The notes under the pieces: model-generated | The model's input: only the letters and a program-made list of their open reading frames with translations | What the model was told of the DNA's origin: nothing | Databases searched by the model: none | Shown: positions 1 through 9,767 of the stretch, in pieces | How the letters are laid out: every line of letters begins with the position of its first letter | Numbering within the stretch: position 1 is the first letter of the stretch | NCBI GenBank assembly: GCA_017694425.1 | Contig: JADIMX010000066.1 | Span: forward strand, 1-36,416 | Direction: 5' to 3' | Length of the DNA stretch: 36,416 nt | DNA from: Candidatus Fimicola merdigallinarum | Lineage (GTDB): Bacteria; Bacillota; Clostridia; Lachnospirales; Anaerotignaceae | Program-made: the position numbers and the translations under genes

Positions 1-224
1 ATACTATACAAATAAATTTTAAATTCATATAAATATAATACACCTAATACTTTATTTGAAATAAATCATATTTGTAAATAAAAATTTATTAAATCAATTT
101 ATACAGTAAATTTAATATCAAAAAATACTTAAATAATATATAATCATATTTAATTTGAAACAGTATGAAATTTATATAAGTAAACTTATATATTTTTACA
201 CCAATAAAACCACCCGTTGGACCT

Positions 225-510
225 ATAGTTTTCTAAAACCCTTGTATATCTTTTTCTTGTTGTAAACTTCTAAATAAACACTAGATAGTCTTACAATACA
301 CCACTGTTTGATATCTACTATATTTTGGTGTAAATACTATATGATATTTATATCTCAATTTATAGTGATATAAACCATTCATACCTTTCATAGCAAAATC
401 ATCTATAATTTTATTTTTTTACCATACCAATTATATTCTATCATATAAGTTTTTTATTCAACATCAGCATAGCCGGTGATTATATCTAGCATATTTTTAA
501 ACAAAAACAT
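225..510 (-). mobile_element. Truncated IS200/IS605-like tnpA 5' remnant, copy A
   Basis: Minus strand 391..281 translates MKGMNGLYHYKLRYKYHIVFTPKYSRYQTVVYCKTI*, matching the IS200-family N-terminus (KYHIVFTPKYRR-type); no catalytic region present. Confidence 0.75.
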
Positions 511-539
511 TTATTAAAATCAATCTTATTTATTTAAAA

Positions 540-765
540 TCATCTTACAATACACTACTGTTTCTTATCTTATATATTTTAATCAAAATAATATATGATA
601 TTTATACCTAAATTTAGAATGGTATAAATTATTCATATCTTTAATAACAAAATTTCCTATAGCTTTATTTTACTTGCCATACCAATTATATTCTATTATA
701 TGAGATTTTAACTACTGCTAACATAACCAGCGACTTACATCTATCCTATTTTTAAACAAAAAAGG
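540..765 (-). mobile_element. Truncated IS200/IS605-like tnpA 5' remnant, copy B
   Basis: Minus strand reads IKDMNNLYHSKFRYKYHILF*LKYIR*ETVVYCK, colinear with copy A. Confidence 0.7.
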
Positions 766-784
766 ACTAATTAAAACCATTATA

Positions 785-1040
785 AGGCTTTTTTCTTGTT
801 ATAAACCTCTAAAAAGGTACTAAATAGCATTACAATTATACCACTATTTCTTATTTCCTATATTTTAGTTCAAATACTATATGATATTTATATCCCCACT
901 TATAACGGCATAAACTATTTATGTGTTTCATAACAAAATCCTCTGTAACTTTATTTTTACTTGCTAGACAAATTATATTATATGAGGTTTTAACTACAAA
1001 CAGCATAGCCGGTGATTTACATCTAGCATATTTTAAAACA
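785..1040 (-). mobile_element. Truncated IS200/IS605-like tnpA 5' remnant, copy C
   Basis: ORF 851..1048(-) contains MKHINSLCRYKWGYKYHIVFELKYRK*; AGAGGA SD upstream of the inner ATG. Confidence 0.75.
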
Positions 1041-1079
1041 AAAAACATTTATTAAAATCAGTCCTAATTATTTAAAGTC

Positions 1080-1295
1080 GTCTTAAAATTACACCACTTT
1101 TTCTTATCTCCTATATTTTGCTACAAATAATATATGATATTTATATCTCAATTTAGAATAGCATAAATTATTCATATCTTTCACAGCAAAATAATCTATA
1201 ATTTTATTTTTTTACCATACCAATTATATTCTATCATATAAGTTTTTTATCTAACATCAGCATAGCCGGTGATTATATCTAGCCTATTTTTAAAC
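1080..1295 (-). mobile_element. Truncated IS200/IS605-like tnpA 5' remnant, copy D
   Basis: Minus strand reads VKDMNNLCYSKLRYKYHILFVAKYRR*EKVV*. Confidence 0.7.
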
Positions 1296-1334
1296 AAAAA
1301 CATTTATTAAAATCAGTCTTATTTATTTAAATTC

Positions 1335-1570
1335 ATCTGACTATTACACTACTGTTTGCTATCTCCTATATTTTAATCAAAATAATATATGATATTTACA
1401 TCTCAATTTAGAATGGTATAAACTATTCGTATCTTTCATAGCAAAATTTCCTATAACTTTATTTTTGCTTACCATACCAATTATATTATAAGAGTTTTTT
1501 ACTTTTATATAAGAATTTTAACCTACCACCATCACAGCCTTTAGTTTATACCTATCCTATTCAACAACAA
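1335..1570 (-). mobile_element. Truncated IS200/IS605-like tnpA 5' remnant, copy E
   Basis: Minus strand reads MKDTNSLYHSKLRCKYHILF*LKYRR*QTVV*. Confidence 0.7.
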
Positions 1571-1571
1571 A

Positions 1572-1604
1572 AAAGGACTGATTAAAATCAGTCCTAATTA
1601 TTTA
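1572..1604 (-). terminator. Rho-independent terminator of ftsH
   Basis: GGACTGATTAAAATCAGTCC hairpin followed on the minus strand by TTTTTTGTTG, immediately after the ftsH stop. Confidence 0.85.
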
Positions 1605-3485
1605 TCAAGCCTCTACTTCCGGCTCAACTTCCTCTTCCTTACCCTCGTTTAATATATCCATAAACTCTTTACCTGTTATAGTTTCTTTCTCGATAAGGAA
1701 TTTAGCTATTCTATGAAGTGCATCTTCATTATTTTTAAGTATATCAACAGCTTTCTTGTGGCACTCTGTTATAATCTTAAGAACTTCGCTATCCACCTCA
1801 GCTGATGTAACTTCGGCACAATTTCTAACATTTCTACCATCAAGGTATCTATTCTGAATACTTTCAAGCCCCATCATATCGAATTTATCGCTCATACCAT
1901 ACTGGGCAACCATAGCTCTAGCCATAGCTGTTGCTCTCTCAATATCGTTTGAAGCACCTGTTGTGCATATATTAAAAATAACTTCCTCAGCAGAACGACC
2001 AGCAAGTAAAGTTGTTATCTGCTCAAGCATTTCCTCTTTGCTCATAAGATATTTTTCTTCTTCCGGCATCTGCATTGTATATCCAAGAGAGCCCATTGTT
2101 CTAGGAACAATAGTAATCTTCTGTACAGGCATTGTATTTTTCTGTAAAGCAGCAGCAAGAGCGTGTCCCACTTCGTGATAAGAAACAATCTCTTTTTCCT
2201 TCTCCGTAAGTATGCGGTCTTTCTTCTCCTTACCGGCGATTATAACCTCTATAGCCTCCATAAAGTCACCTTGATTAACTTTATCTCTACCAAGCCTTAC
2301 AGCTCTAAGAGCAGCCTCATTTACGATATTGGCAAGGTCAGCACCGGCACAACCACTTGTAGCAAGAGCAATAGCATCAAGGTCAACATCATCACTTAAC
2401 TTAACACTCTTAACGTGTACCTCAAGTATAGATTTTCTACCTTTAAGGTCAGGTTTTTCAACTATAACACGTCTATCAAAACGGCCTGGTCTTAAAAGAG
2501 CCTTGTCTAAAACTTCCGGTCTATTTGTAGCACCAAGTATTACAACACCTTTAGATGAATCGAAGCCGTCCATCTCTGCTAAAAGCTGATTAAGTGTCTG
2601 TTCTCTCTCATCATTTCCACCAATTTGATTATCTCTACTCTTACCTATGGCGTCAATCTCATCAATGAAAACGATACAAGGAGCATTTTCAACAGCCTGT
2701 TTGAAAAGGTCCCTAACTCTTGACGCACCTACACCAACAAACATCTCAACAAAGTCTGAACCTGAAAGAGAATAGAAAGGTACATTTGCCTCACCAGCAA
2801 CAGCCTTAGCAAGAAGTGTTTTACCTGTTCCTGGAGGTCCTACAAGTAACGCACCTTTAGGAAGTTTAGCACCAATAGCATTGTACTTGTCCGGCTGATG
2901 AAGAAAGTCTACAATCTCATTTAAGGACTCTTTCGCCTCTTCCTGACCAGCAACATCAGCAAATGTAACACCAGTTTCTTTCTGAGCATAGATTTTAGCA
3001 GTATTTTTACCAAAACTCATAGGGCCACCGCCTCCACCCATTCTCTTTGCAAAAGAACGCATAAGAAGTGTTACAACAGCGTATATAAGTATACTTGGAA
3101 GCACCCAAGAAACCATAAACTCATATATAACAGAATTATTTTCAACATTTGAATACTGATTAGCACCAGCCTCAATAATTCTATCTGTAAGCTCTGGGTC
3201 GTCAACCATACCAACTATATAAGTATTAGGTTTTGAATAAAGACCAACCTGTTCACTATCTTCCTGCTTTTCTGTGACAATAAGCCTGTCCACCTGTCTT
3301 TCAACAGTATCAACCTTTTTGTCCTCAAGCATTTCAAGAAACTGTGTATAACTTATTTCTTGAGAGTGTCTTGATGTGGAAGCAGCCATAAAAATGTTGA
3401 TTACAGATGTAAAAATTACTGCCATTATTATAAACGACATAAGGGTTCTCGTGTCATTACCCTTAGGCTCTTTACCTGTAGGCAT
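1605..3485 (-). CDS. ftsH: ATP-dependent zinc metalloprotease FtsH
   Basis: 626-aa ORF; N-terminal TM segment, AAA+ Walker A GPPGTGKT, Walker [12 protein letters not shown] region, zinc motif HEVGH (as in HExxH). Confidence 0.98.
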   Translation of the reverse strand: MPTGKEPKGNDTRTLMSFIIMAVIFTSVINIFMAASTSRHSQEISYTQFLEMLEDKKVDTVERQVDRLIVTEKQEDSEQVGLYSKPNTYIVGMVDDPELTDRIIEAGANQYSNVENNSVIYEFMVSWVLPSILIYAVVTLLMRSFAKRMGGGGGPMSFGKNTAKIYAQKETGVTFADVAGQEEAKESLNEIVDFLHQPDKYNAIGAKLPKGALLVGPPGTGKTLLAKAVAGEANVPFYSLSGSDFVEMFVGVGASRVRDLFKQAVENAPCIVFIDEIDAIGKSRDNQIGGNDEREQTLNQLLAEMDGFDSSKGVVILGATNRPEVLDKALLRPGRFDRRVIVEKPDLKGRKSILEVHVKSVKLSDDVDLDAIALATSGCAGADLANIVNEAALRAVRLGRDKVNQGDFMEAIEVIIAGKEKKDRILTEKEKEIVSYHEVGHALAAALQKNTMPVQKITIVPRTMGSLGYTMQMPEEEKYLMSKEEMLEQITTLLAGRSAEEVIFNICTTGASNDIERATAMARAMVAQYGMSDKFDMMGLESIQNRYLDGRNVRNCAEVTSAEVDSEVLKIITECHKKAVDILKNNEDALHRIAKFLIEKETITGKEFMDILNEGKEEEVEPEVEA

Positions 3486-3575
3486 TAAAAATCATCTCAC
3501 TTTCATAATAATATATTTTAATTATACGAAAAAAATATAAACTTGTCTAATATATGGTTAATATATACAATAGTC

Positions 3576-4559
3576 TTATTTTATGGTAATAACTTGACTT
3601 ATGGATTTTGCAAGGTAAAGCATAGAGTTTTTTGCCTCCTCCTTAGTATTAGTCTGAGCTCCAACCTCTACAAGCATTGACAAAGGTTTCATATGAAGAC
3701 TATATCTATAAGCATTTATATATATCTTTCTTGTAAGACCATTGTAATTACTGGCAATACTCTGTAGTTTAAAGCTAAGTGCAAGATTTTCCTCTATATA
3801 TGGATTAGGTAGATAAGTAAGATTTTTAAGAGTACCACCTTCATTAAGCCTACATATGCCATTAAAAAACATAATTTTAGCACACTTTTTACCGTCAATT
3901 TCCGTAACAAGCCTTGTGCCCTCAGCAACACCATCTCTGTGCATATCTATAACCATTTGTATAGATGGATTTTCATCAAGTATCTTTTGTATAGATGGCT
4001 CCATTCTCTCATACGCACCTAGAACCTGTCCTTTTCCATTAACTATATCATACCGGCCTGTATCGTGCATAACCTCTACACCTAGCATATCCTCAAGATG
4101 ATTTTTTAATTCCTCGCCAACTCCCCAAATTCCGTCTTCCAAAGTTCCGTCGCTGTCAGCATAGCCCTCATTTGAATGTGTATGAAATATAAGTATTTTA
4201 GGCCCACTTATGCTATTATCTATTGAAAGCTCCATATTTTCAAACTTTTCAACATCAATATCAGTAGGCAAAAGCTCTGTTCTCTTGTCAACCGTATAGT
4301 ATGCACTTTTTAAAGATTCAAAGCTACTAGGAATATCTTTAGGCATTTTTAACTCCTCTGTAACTTCATTTATTTCTATATCATCTTTACCTACAACATT
4401 TCCATTAGAAAAAGGTGCATTTATAATTTGACCTCCCTTATAAAAATCTAACTTAGTTCCACCGGAAGTTAAAAGAACAGAGAAAGCTATAAGCCCTGCC
4501 GTAAGTGATATACCATTTTTTAACACAAAATTTTTATATGAAGTTTTGTCCATACCCAT
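3576..4559 (-). CDS. spoIIP: Stage II sporulation protein P family (peptidoglycan amidase/endopeptidase)
   Basis: ORF with ILIFHTHSNEGYAD, VMHDTGRYD and MVIDMHRDG motifs typical of SpoIIP; start moved to ATG 4559 with AAGGGG SD upstream (ORF track uses GTG at 4568). Confidence 0.88.
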   Translation of the reverse strand: MGMDKTSYKNFVLKNGISLTAGLIAFSVLLTSGGTKLDFYKGGQIINAPFSNGNVVGKDDIEINEVTEELKMPKDIPSSFESLKSAYYTVDKRTELLPTDIDVEKFENMELSIDNSISGPKILIFHTHSNEGYADSDGTLEDGIWGVGEELKNHLEDMLGVEVMHDTGRYDIVNGKGQVLGAYERMEPSIQKILDENPSIQMVIDMHRDGVAEGTRLVTEIDGKKCAKIMFFNGICRLNEGGTLKNLTYLPNPYIEENLALSFKLQSIASNYNGLTRKIYINAYRYSLHMKPLSMLVEVGAQTNTKEEAKNSMLYLAKSISQVITIK

Positions 4560-4630
4560 TATAACCACCCCTTTTCAAAATATACCGTCTTACAATTATA
4601 TTTATAAAAGTGTGGTTTAATTCTTTATAT

Positions 4631-4666
4631 AAAAAAATGCGAACAAAAAATGTTCGCATTAAAAAA
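4631..4666 (-). terminator. Rho-independent terminator of ileS (A/T flanks on both sides)
   Basis: AATGCGAACAAAAAATGTTCGCATT hairpin with A-tract and T-tract flanks just after the ileS stop. Confidence 0.85.
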
Positions 4667-4671
4667 TCATA

Positions 4672-7600
4672 TTAATTTTTTTCAACAGCGATAGTTACCT
4701 TCTCGCCATTTATATTCCATTCTTTGCTAAATCCATCTAATACACCTTCAGATACTTCATCAGCTAAAACGTCATTTTTGATTTCTTCGGCATTTCTTTC
4801 AATAACACCTTTAACAACGTCACTGCCAACGTATCCAACTTTGATTCTATCCATAACTTCAAAGTCAGCTTCTTTACGCATTGTCTGGATTTTGCTTACT
4901 ACCTCACGAACGAAACCTTCTTCTATAAGTTCTGGTGTAAGGTTAGTGTCTATAACAACAGTTATTCCATTACCCTCTTCAGTAACGAAACCACCTTTTT
5001 CAGCTGTTTCAATTAAAAGGTCGCTTTCAGCAAGCTCTACATCAGTTCCCTCAAGGTTGAATTTAACAACACCATTAGCTTTAAGCTCGTTCATAACTGC
5101 TGTTCCGTCAACCTCAGCAAGGTAAGCACCGATTTTTGGTACAAGTTTACCGTATTTTGGCCCTAATGTTCTAAGCTGTGGTTTAAATTTGTATGTTGTA
5201 AAGCTTGAAACGTCATCAGAGAATACAACCTCTTTAACATTAAGTTCTTCAGAAACGATTTCTTTAAACATTTCTGGAAGAACCTTAGGAGCTTTAACAA
5301 ACATCTGACCCATTGGCTGTCTGTTTTTGATGTTAGCGTTGTTTCTTCCTGCACGACCAAGGATAACGATATTAAGAACTTCGTCCATATTTTCCTCAAG
5401 CTCTTTATCTATCCATTCTTCTTTTACAACAGGGAAGTCACAAAGGTGAACACTTTCAGGTGCATCACTGTATGAATTTAATACAAGGTTTCTGTATATT
5501 TCCTCTGCTATAAATGGTGTAAATGGAGCAGCAAGTTTTATAACTGTTTCAAGAACAGTATAAAGTGTCATATAAGCGTTAACTTTATCCTGTGGCATAT
5601 CTTTACCCCAGAAACGCTCACGACTTCTTCTTACATACCAGTTTGAAAGCTCATCTACAAAATCCTGTATAGCTCTTGCTGGCTCTGTAATTCTGTAATT
5701 TTCAAGACCTTCATCAACTGTTTTAATAAGTGTCTGAAGTTTTGAAAGTATCCATTTATCCATAGGAGCAAGTTTTTCATAATCTAAAGTATAGTCCTTT
5801 GGATTAAAGTTATCTATATTAGCGTAGAGAACATAGAAAGCGTATGTGTTCCAAAGTGTACCCATAAATTTTCTCTGACCTTCGCTTACAGCCTCATCAT
5901 AGAAACGGCTTGGTAACCAAGGAGCTGAGTTAGTGTAGAAGTACCATCTTACAGCATCTGCACCCTGTTTATTTAATACAGTCCAAGGGTCAACAACATT
6001 TCCTTTGTGTTTACTCATTTTCTGACCATTCTTATCCTGAACGTGTCCCATAACGATACAGTTTTCAAATGGAGCTTTGTCAAATATAAGTGTTGAAATA
6101 GCCATAAGTGTGTAGAACCAACCTCTTGTCTGGTCAACAGCCTCACTTATGAACTGAGCTGGGTAGTTTTTCTCAAACTCATCTTTGTTTTCAAATGGGT
6201 AGTGGTGCTGAGCAAAAGGCATACTTCCTGAGTCAAACCAACAGTCAATAACCTCTGTAACTCTTGTCATCTTCTTACCACACTCAGAACACTTAATGTG
6301 TACTTCATCAATAAATGGTTTGTGAAGCTCGATATCCTCTGGGCAGTCATCACTCATACTCTTAAGCTCTTCAATGCTTCCGATTAAGTGTCTATGACCA
6401 CACTCACATTCCCAAATAGGAAGTGGAGTACCCCAGTATCTCTCACGTGAAAGACCCCAGTCAATAACATTTTCAAGGAAGTTTCCGAAACGACCTTCTT
6501 TAATGTTTTCTGGTAACCAGTTTACAGTTCTGTTGTTTGCAACAAGTCTGTCACGAACCTTTGTCATTTCTATGAACCAAGTATCTCTTGCGTAGTAGAG
6601 AAGTGGTGTATCACATCTCCAACAGAAAGGATAGCTATGTTCAAATGGAAGCTCTGCAAAAAGAGTTCCGTTTTCTTTTAAATATTTAAGAACGTCTTTG
6701 TCACCGTCTTTAACGAATTTACCAACCCAAGGTGTAACCTCTTTTGTAAAGTTACCCTGTGCGTCAACGTACTGACGGAATGGAAGACCGTTAGCACGAC
6801 CAACACGAGCATCATCTTCACCGAATGAAGGTGCAATATGAACAACACCTGTACCGTCTGTAAGTGTTACGTAGTTGTCTGTAACAACTTTAAATGCGTT
6901 GTCATCATCAGCGACAAAGTCGAATAATGGCATATATCTAAGACCTTTGTAGTCGTCACCTTTTTTACTTTCAACTACTTCATACTCAGCTTCTTCGCCT
7001 AAAACTTTCTTTACGAGAGCCTCAGCAAGAATGTAGTATTCATCACCTGATTTAACTTTTACATAAGTTTCAGAAGGATTCATACAAAGACCAACGTTTG
7101 AAGGAAGTGTCCAAGGAGTAGTTGTCCAAGCGAGGATATATGTGTTTTCTTCTCCTCTAACAGCAAACTTAGCAATAGCTGATGTTTCCTTAACATCTTT
7201 GTATCCCTGTGCAACTTCGTGGCTTGAAAGAGCAGTTCCACAACGTGGGCAGTAAGGAACGATTTTGTGACCTTTATATATAAGACCTTTGTCCCAAATC
7301 TGTCTAAGAGCCCACCATACAGACTCAATATAATCATTGTGGTATGTTACATAAGGGTGGTCCATATCAGCCCAGTAACCAACACGGTCACTCATTTCAC
7401 GCCATTCTGTTTCGTATTTCCAAACACTTTCTTTACACTTCTGTATGAAAGGCTCAACACCGTAGTCCTCAATCTGAGGTTTACCACTTATACCGAGCAT
7501 TTTTTCAACTTCAAGCTCAACAGGAAGACCGTGAGTATCCCAACCAGCCTTTCTGAAAACTTCGTATCCCTTCATAGTTTTGTAACGTGGGATAATATCT

Positions 7601-7794
7601 TTAACAGCTCTTGTTATAATGTGTCCTATATGTGGTTTACCGTTAGCTGTCGGTGGTCCATCATAAAATGTGAACTGTGGACGTCCCTCTCTTATTTCTA
7701 CACATTTGTCAGCAATTCTGTTTTCTTTCCAGAATTTCATTATCTCAAGCTCTCTGTCTACGAACTCAAGATTTGTTGAAACCTTATCGTACAT
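4672..7794 (-). CDS. ileS: Isoleucyl-tRNA synthetase
   Basis: ~1040 aa class I aaRS; PPTANGKPHIGH (HIGH) and KMSKHKGN (KMSKS) motifs; T-box leader upstream; ATG at 7794 follows GGGAGGAAAG SD. Confidence 0.98.
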   Translation of the reverse strand: MYDKVSTNLEFVDRELEIMKFWKENRIADKCVEIREGRPQFTFYDGPPTANGKPHIGHIITRAVKDIIPRYKTMKGYEVFRKAGWDTHGLPVELEVEKMLGISGKPQIEDYGVEPFIQKCKESVWKYETEWREMSDRVGYWADMDHPYVTYHNDYIESVWWALRQIWDKGLIYKGHKIVPYCPRCGTALSSHEVAQGYKDVKETSAIAKFAVRGEENTYILAWTTTPWTLPSNVGLCMNPSETYVKVKSGDEYYILAEALVKKVLGEEAEYEVVESKKGDDYKGLRYMPLFDFVADDDNAFKVVTDNYVTLTDGTGVVHIAPSFGEDDARVGRANGLPFRQYVDAQGNFTKEVTPWVGKFVKDGDKDVLKYLKENGTLFAELPFEHSYPFCWRCDTPLLYYARDTWFIEMTKVRDRLVANNRTVNWLPENIKEGRFGNFLENVIDWGLSRERYWGTPLPIWECECGHRHLIGSIEELKSMSDDCPEDIELHKPFIDEVHIKCSECGKKMTRVTEVIDCWFDSGSMPFAQHHYPFENKDEFEKNYPAQFISEAVDQTRGWFYTLMAISTLIFDKAPFENCIVMGHVQDKNGQKMSKHKGNVVDPWTVLNKQGADAVRWYFYTNSAPWLPSRFYDEAVSEGQRKFMGTLWNTYAFYVLYANIDNFNPKDYTLDYEKLAPMDKWILSKLQTLIKTVDEGLENYRITEPARAIQDFVDELSNWYVRRSRERFWGKDMPQDKVNAYMTLYTVLETVIKLAAPFTPFIAEEIYRNLVLNSYSDAPESVHLCDFPVVKEEWIDKELEENMDEVLNIVILGRAGRNNANIKNRQPMGQMFVKAPKVLPEMFKEIVSEELNVKEVVFSDDVSSFTTYKFKPQLRTLGPKYGKLVPKIGAYLAEVDGTAVMNELKANGVVKFNLEGTDVELAESDLLIETAEKGGFVTEEGNGITVVIDTNLTPELIEEGFVREVVSKIQTMRKEADFEVMDRIKVGYVGSDVVKGVIERNAEEIKNDVLADEVSEGVLDGFSKEWNINGEKVTIAVEKN

Positions 7795-7844
7795 AATCTT
7801 TCCTCCCAAATATTAAAAATATATTTAAATACAGATAAAAATAA

Positions 7845-7883
7845 AAAAACCTTCGACCTGAATATAACAGGACGAAGGTATCG
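7845..7883 (-). terminator. T-box regulated terminator hairpin
   Basis: ACCTTCG..CCTG / CAGG..CGAAGGT stem followed by TTTTTTTA on the minus strand. Confidence 0.85.
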
Positions 7884-8110
7884 CGTTACCACCTGAATTG
7901 CTGTTTTTAATAAAAACAACCTCTCAAAATACCTATAACGGAGGCTTACCGTCAAAAGCTAGTAGGAAAAATATCCGTTCACTCTGCCACTTAGGGGTGA
8001 TTTTCATAAAATATCTACTCGTATCGAACTTGCACCATCATCGACTCGCTAAGACTTTCAATAAAATATTACTGTCCCCATCTCTGTGTTTTTTAATCTA
8101 TATTTAAAAA
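7845..8110 (-). promoter_or_regulatory. T-box leader (tRNA-Ile-responsive) upstream of ileS
   Basis: Minus strand carries the T-box-like AGGTGGTAACGCG near 7878-7900 followed by terminator hairpin ACCTTCGTCCTG-TTATATT-CAGGTCGAAGGT + T-run; candidate AUC specifier within GAAAATCACCCC; located between promoter and ileS. Confidence 0.9.
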
Positions 8111-8129
8111 AATAGTACTAATGAGTGGT

Positions 8130-8158
8130 ATTATACAGTAAACACTTAATTTTGTAAA
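8130..8158 (-). promoter_or_regulatory. Sigma-A type promoter for the ileS T-box leader
   Basis: Minus strand TTTACA - 17 nt - TATAAT. Confidence 0.75.
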
Positions 8159-8177
8159 GAACTTTTGGAAAATTAAA

Positions 8178-8206
8178 TTGAATTTGTAACTATTATTGTG
8201 TATAAT
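8178..8206 (+). promoter_or_regulatory. Sigma-A type promoter for pncB
   Basis: TTGAAT - 17 nt - TATAAT upstream of pncB. Confidence 0.75.
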
Positions 8207-8268
8207 ATTTCTAAATATAATCAGAACTTAACCACTTTTAATGTCTAATGCGAAAGGAAGCGTATATT

Positions 8269-9726
8269 ATGAATTTTAACGAAATGTCCCTGCTAACAGA
8301 CTTATACGAGCTTACAATGATGCAGGGATACTGCTTTACAGGTCTTTCCAAAAAAACAGTTGTTTTTGACCTTTTCTACAGAAAAAATCCTAGTGGAAAT
8401 GGTTTTGCCATAGTGGCAGGATTAGAACAGGCAATAGATTATATTAAAAATCTTAAATTTTCTAAAGAAGATATTGACTATTTAAAAAGTCTTAATATAT
8501 TTAATGATGAGTTTATAACTTACCTTGAAAACTTTAAATTTTCAGGGGATATATATGCCATACCAGAGGGTACTGTTGTATTCCCACACGAACCTCTTAT
8601 GCGTATAAAAGCCCCTATTGTTGAGGCTCAGCTTATAGAAACAGCAATTTTAAATATAATAAACCACCAAAGTCTTATAGCTACAAAATCAGCTAGAGTT
8701 GTTTGGGCATCAGAAGGTGACCCAGTTTTAGAGTTCGGATTAAGACGTGCACAGGGTCCTGACGCTGGTACATACGGTGCTAGAGCTGCCGTTATAGGTG
8801 GTTGTGTAGGTACAAGTAACGTATTAGCCGGAAAACTTTTCGATATTCCAGTAAAGGGTACTCACGCTCACAGCTGGGTTATGAGTTTCCCTGACGAGCT
8901 TACAGCTTTCAGAAAATATGCCGAGCTTTTCCCTAATGCTTGTACACTTCTTGTAGATACTTACAACACATTAGAATCTGGTATTCCTAATGCTATAAAA
9001 GTATTCACAGAAATGAGAGAAAAAGGTATCGAACTTAAAAATTATGGTATACGACTTGACAGTGGCGACCTTGCCTATCTTTCAAAAAAAGCAAGACATA
9101 TGCTTGATGAAGCCGGATTTAAAGACGCAGTTATAAGTGCCTCAAGCGACCTTGACGAAAACCTTATAACAAGCCTTAAGTCACAAAATGCAGAAATACA
9201 TCTTTGGGGAGTAGGTACAAAACTTATAACAAGTGATGATTGCCCTTCTTTCGGTGGTGTTTATAAACTTTCTGCCGAAACTGACGAAAACGGAGAGTTT
9301 ATACCAAAAATAAAACTTTCAAATAATCCAGCTAAGGTAACAAACCCTGGAATTAAAAAGATATTCCGTATATACGACAAAAAAACAGGAAAAATAAAAG
9401 CTGACCTTATAACACTTGATGACGAAACAATAAATACAAACGAACCTTTAGAGCTTACAGACCCAAATGCAAAGTGGAAAAAAATGAAGCTTATGGCTGG
9501 AGAATATGAAGTTCGTGAGCTTTTAGTGCCTATTTTCTTAAATGGTGAGTGTGTATACGAATCACCAAAAACTATGGATATAAGAAAGTATTGCGAAAAA
9601 GAGCTTGAAACTTTATGGGACGAACACAGAAGACTTAAAAACCCTGAAATCGTTCCTGTTGACCTTTCAGAAAAATTAGAAAACTTAAAAACTCAACTTA
9701 TAAATAGATTTAGTACTGTTGATTAA
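8269..9726 (+). CDS. pncB: Nicotinate phosphoribosyltransferase
   Basis: MSLLTDLYELTMMQGY start, FDLFYRKNPSGNGFAI, FGLRRAQGPDAG and IRLDSGDLAYLSKKAR motifs; ATG at 8269 preceded by AAAGGAAG SD (ORF track start 8248 is upstream). Confidence 0.95.
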   Translation: MNFNEMSLLTDLYELTMMQGYCFTGLSKKTVVFDLFYRKNPSGNGFAIVAGLEQAIDYIKNLKFSKEDIDYLKSLNIFNDEFITYLENFKFSGDIYAIPEGTVVFPHEPLMRIKAPIVEAQLIETAILNIINHQSLIATKSARVVWASEGDPVLEFGLRRAQGPDAGTYGARAAVIGGCVGTSNVLAGKLFDIPVKGTHAHSWVMSFPDELTAFRKYAELFPNACTLLVDTYNTLESGIPNAIKVFTEMREKGIELKNYGIRLDSGDLAYLSKKARHMLDEAGFKDAVISASSDLDENLITSLKSQNAEIHLWGVGTKLITSDDCPSFGGVYKLSAETDENGEFIPKIKLSNNPAKVTNPGIKKIFRIYDKKTGKIKADLITLDDETINTNEPLELTDPNAKWKKMKLMAGEYEVRELLVPIFLNGECVYESPKTMDIRKYCEKELETLWDEHRRLKNPEIVPVDLSEKLENLKTQLINRFSTVD

Positions 9727-9732
9727 AATTAA

Positions 9733-9767
9733 AGATGTAGGGCTATAGCCTTACATCTTTTTTATTT
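9733..9767 (+). terminator. Rho-independent terminator of pncB
   Basis: AGATGTAGGGCTATAGCCTTACATCT + TTTTTATTT. Confidence 0.9.

Noticed and set aside
195-225. AAAACCACCCGTTGG resembling the ppk terminator near the left edge of the array
   Set aside because: Match is short and the second arm of the hairpin is missing; may be a decayed terminator but cannot be supported.
851-1048. 65-aa ORF on minus strand as a functional protein
   Set aside because: Only its C-terminal half (MKHINSLCRYKWGYKYHIVFELKYRK) is meaningful, as a truncated IS200-like TnpA N-terminus; treated as remnant copy C.
285-1570. CRISPR-like or clustered regular repeat because of regular ~253-bp spacing
   Set aside because: Units are long, diverged and contain no short identical repeats with unique spacers; they are tandem IS remnants plus terminator sequence.
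7267-7779. 170-aa + strand ORF antisense to ileS
   Set aside because: Lies wholly inside the strongly supported ileS reading frame; composition typical of antisense ORFs in this genome.
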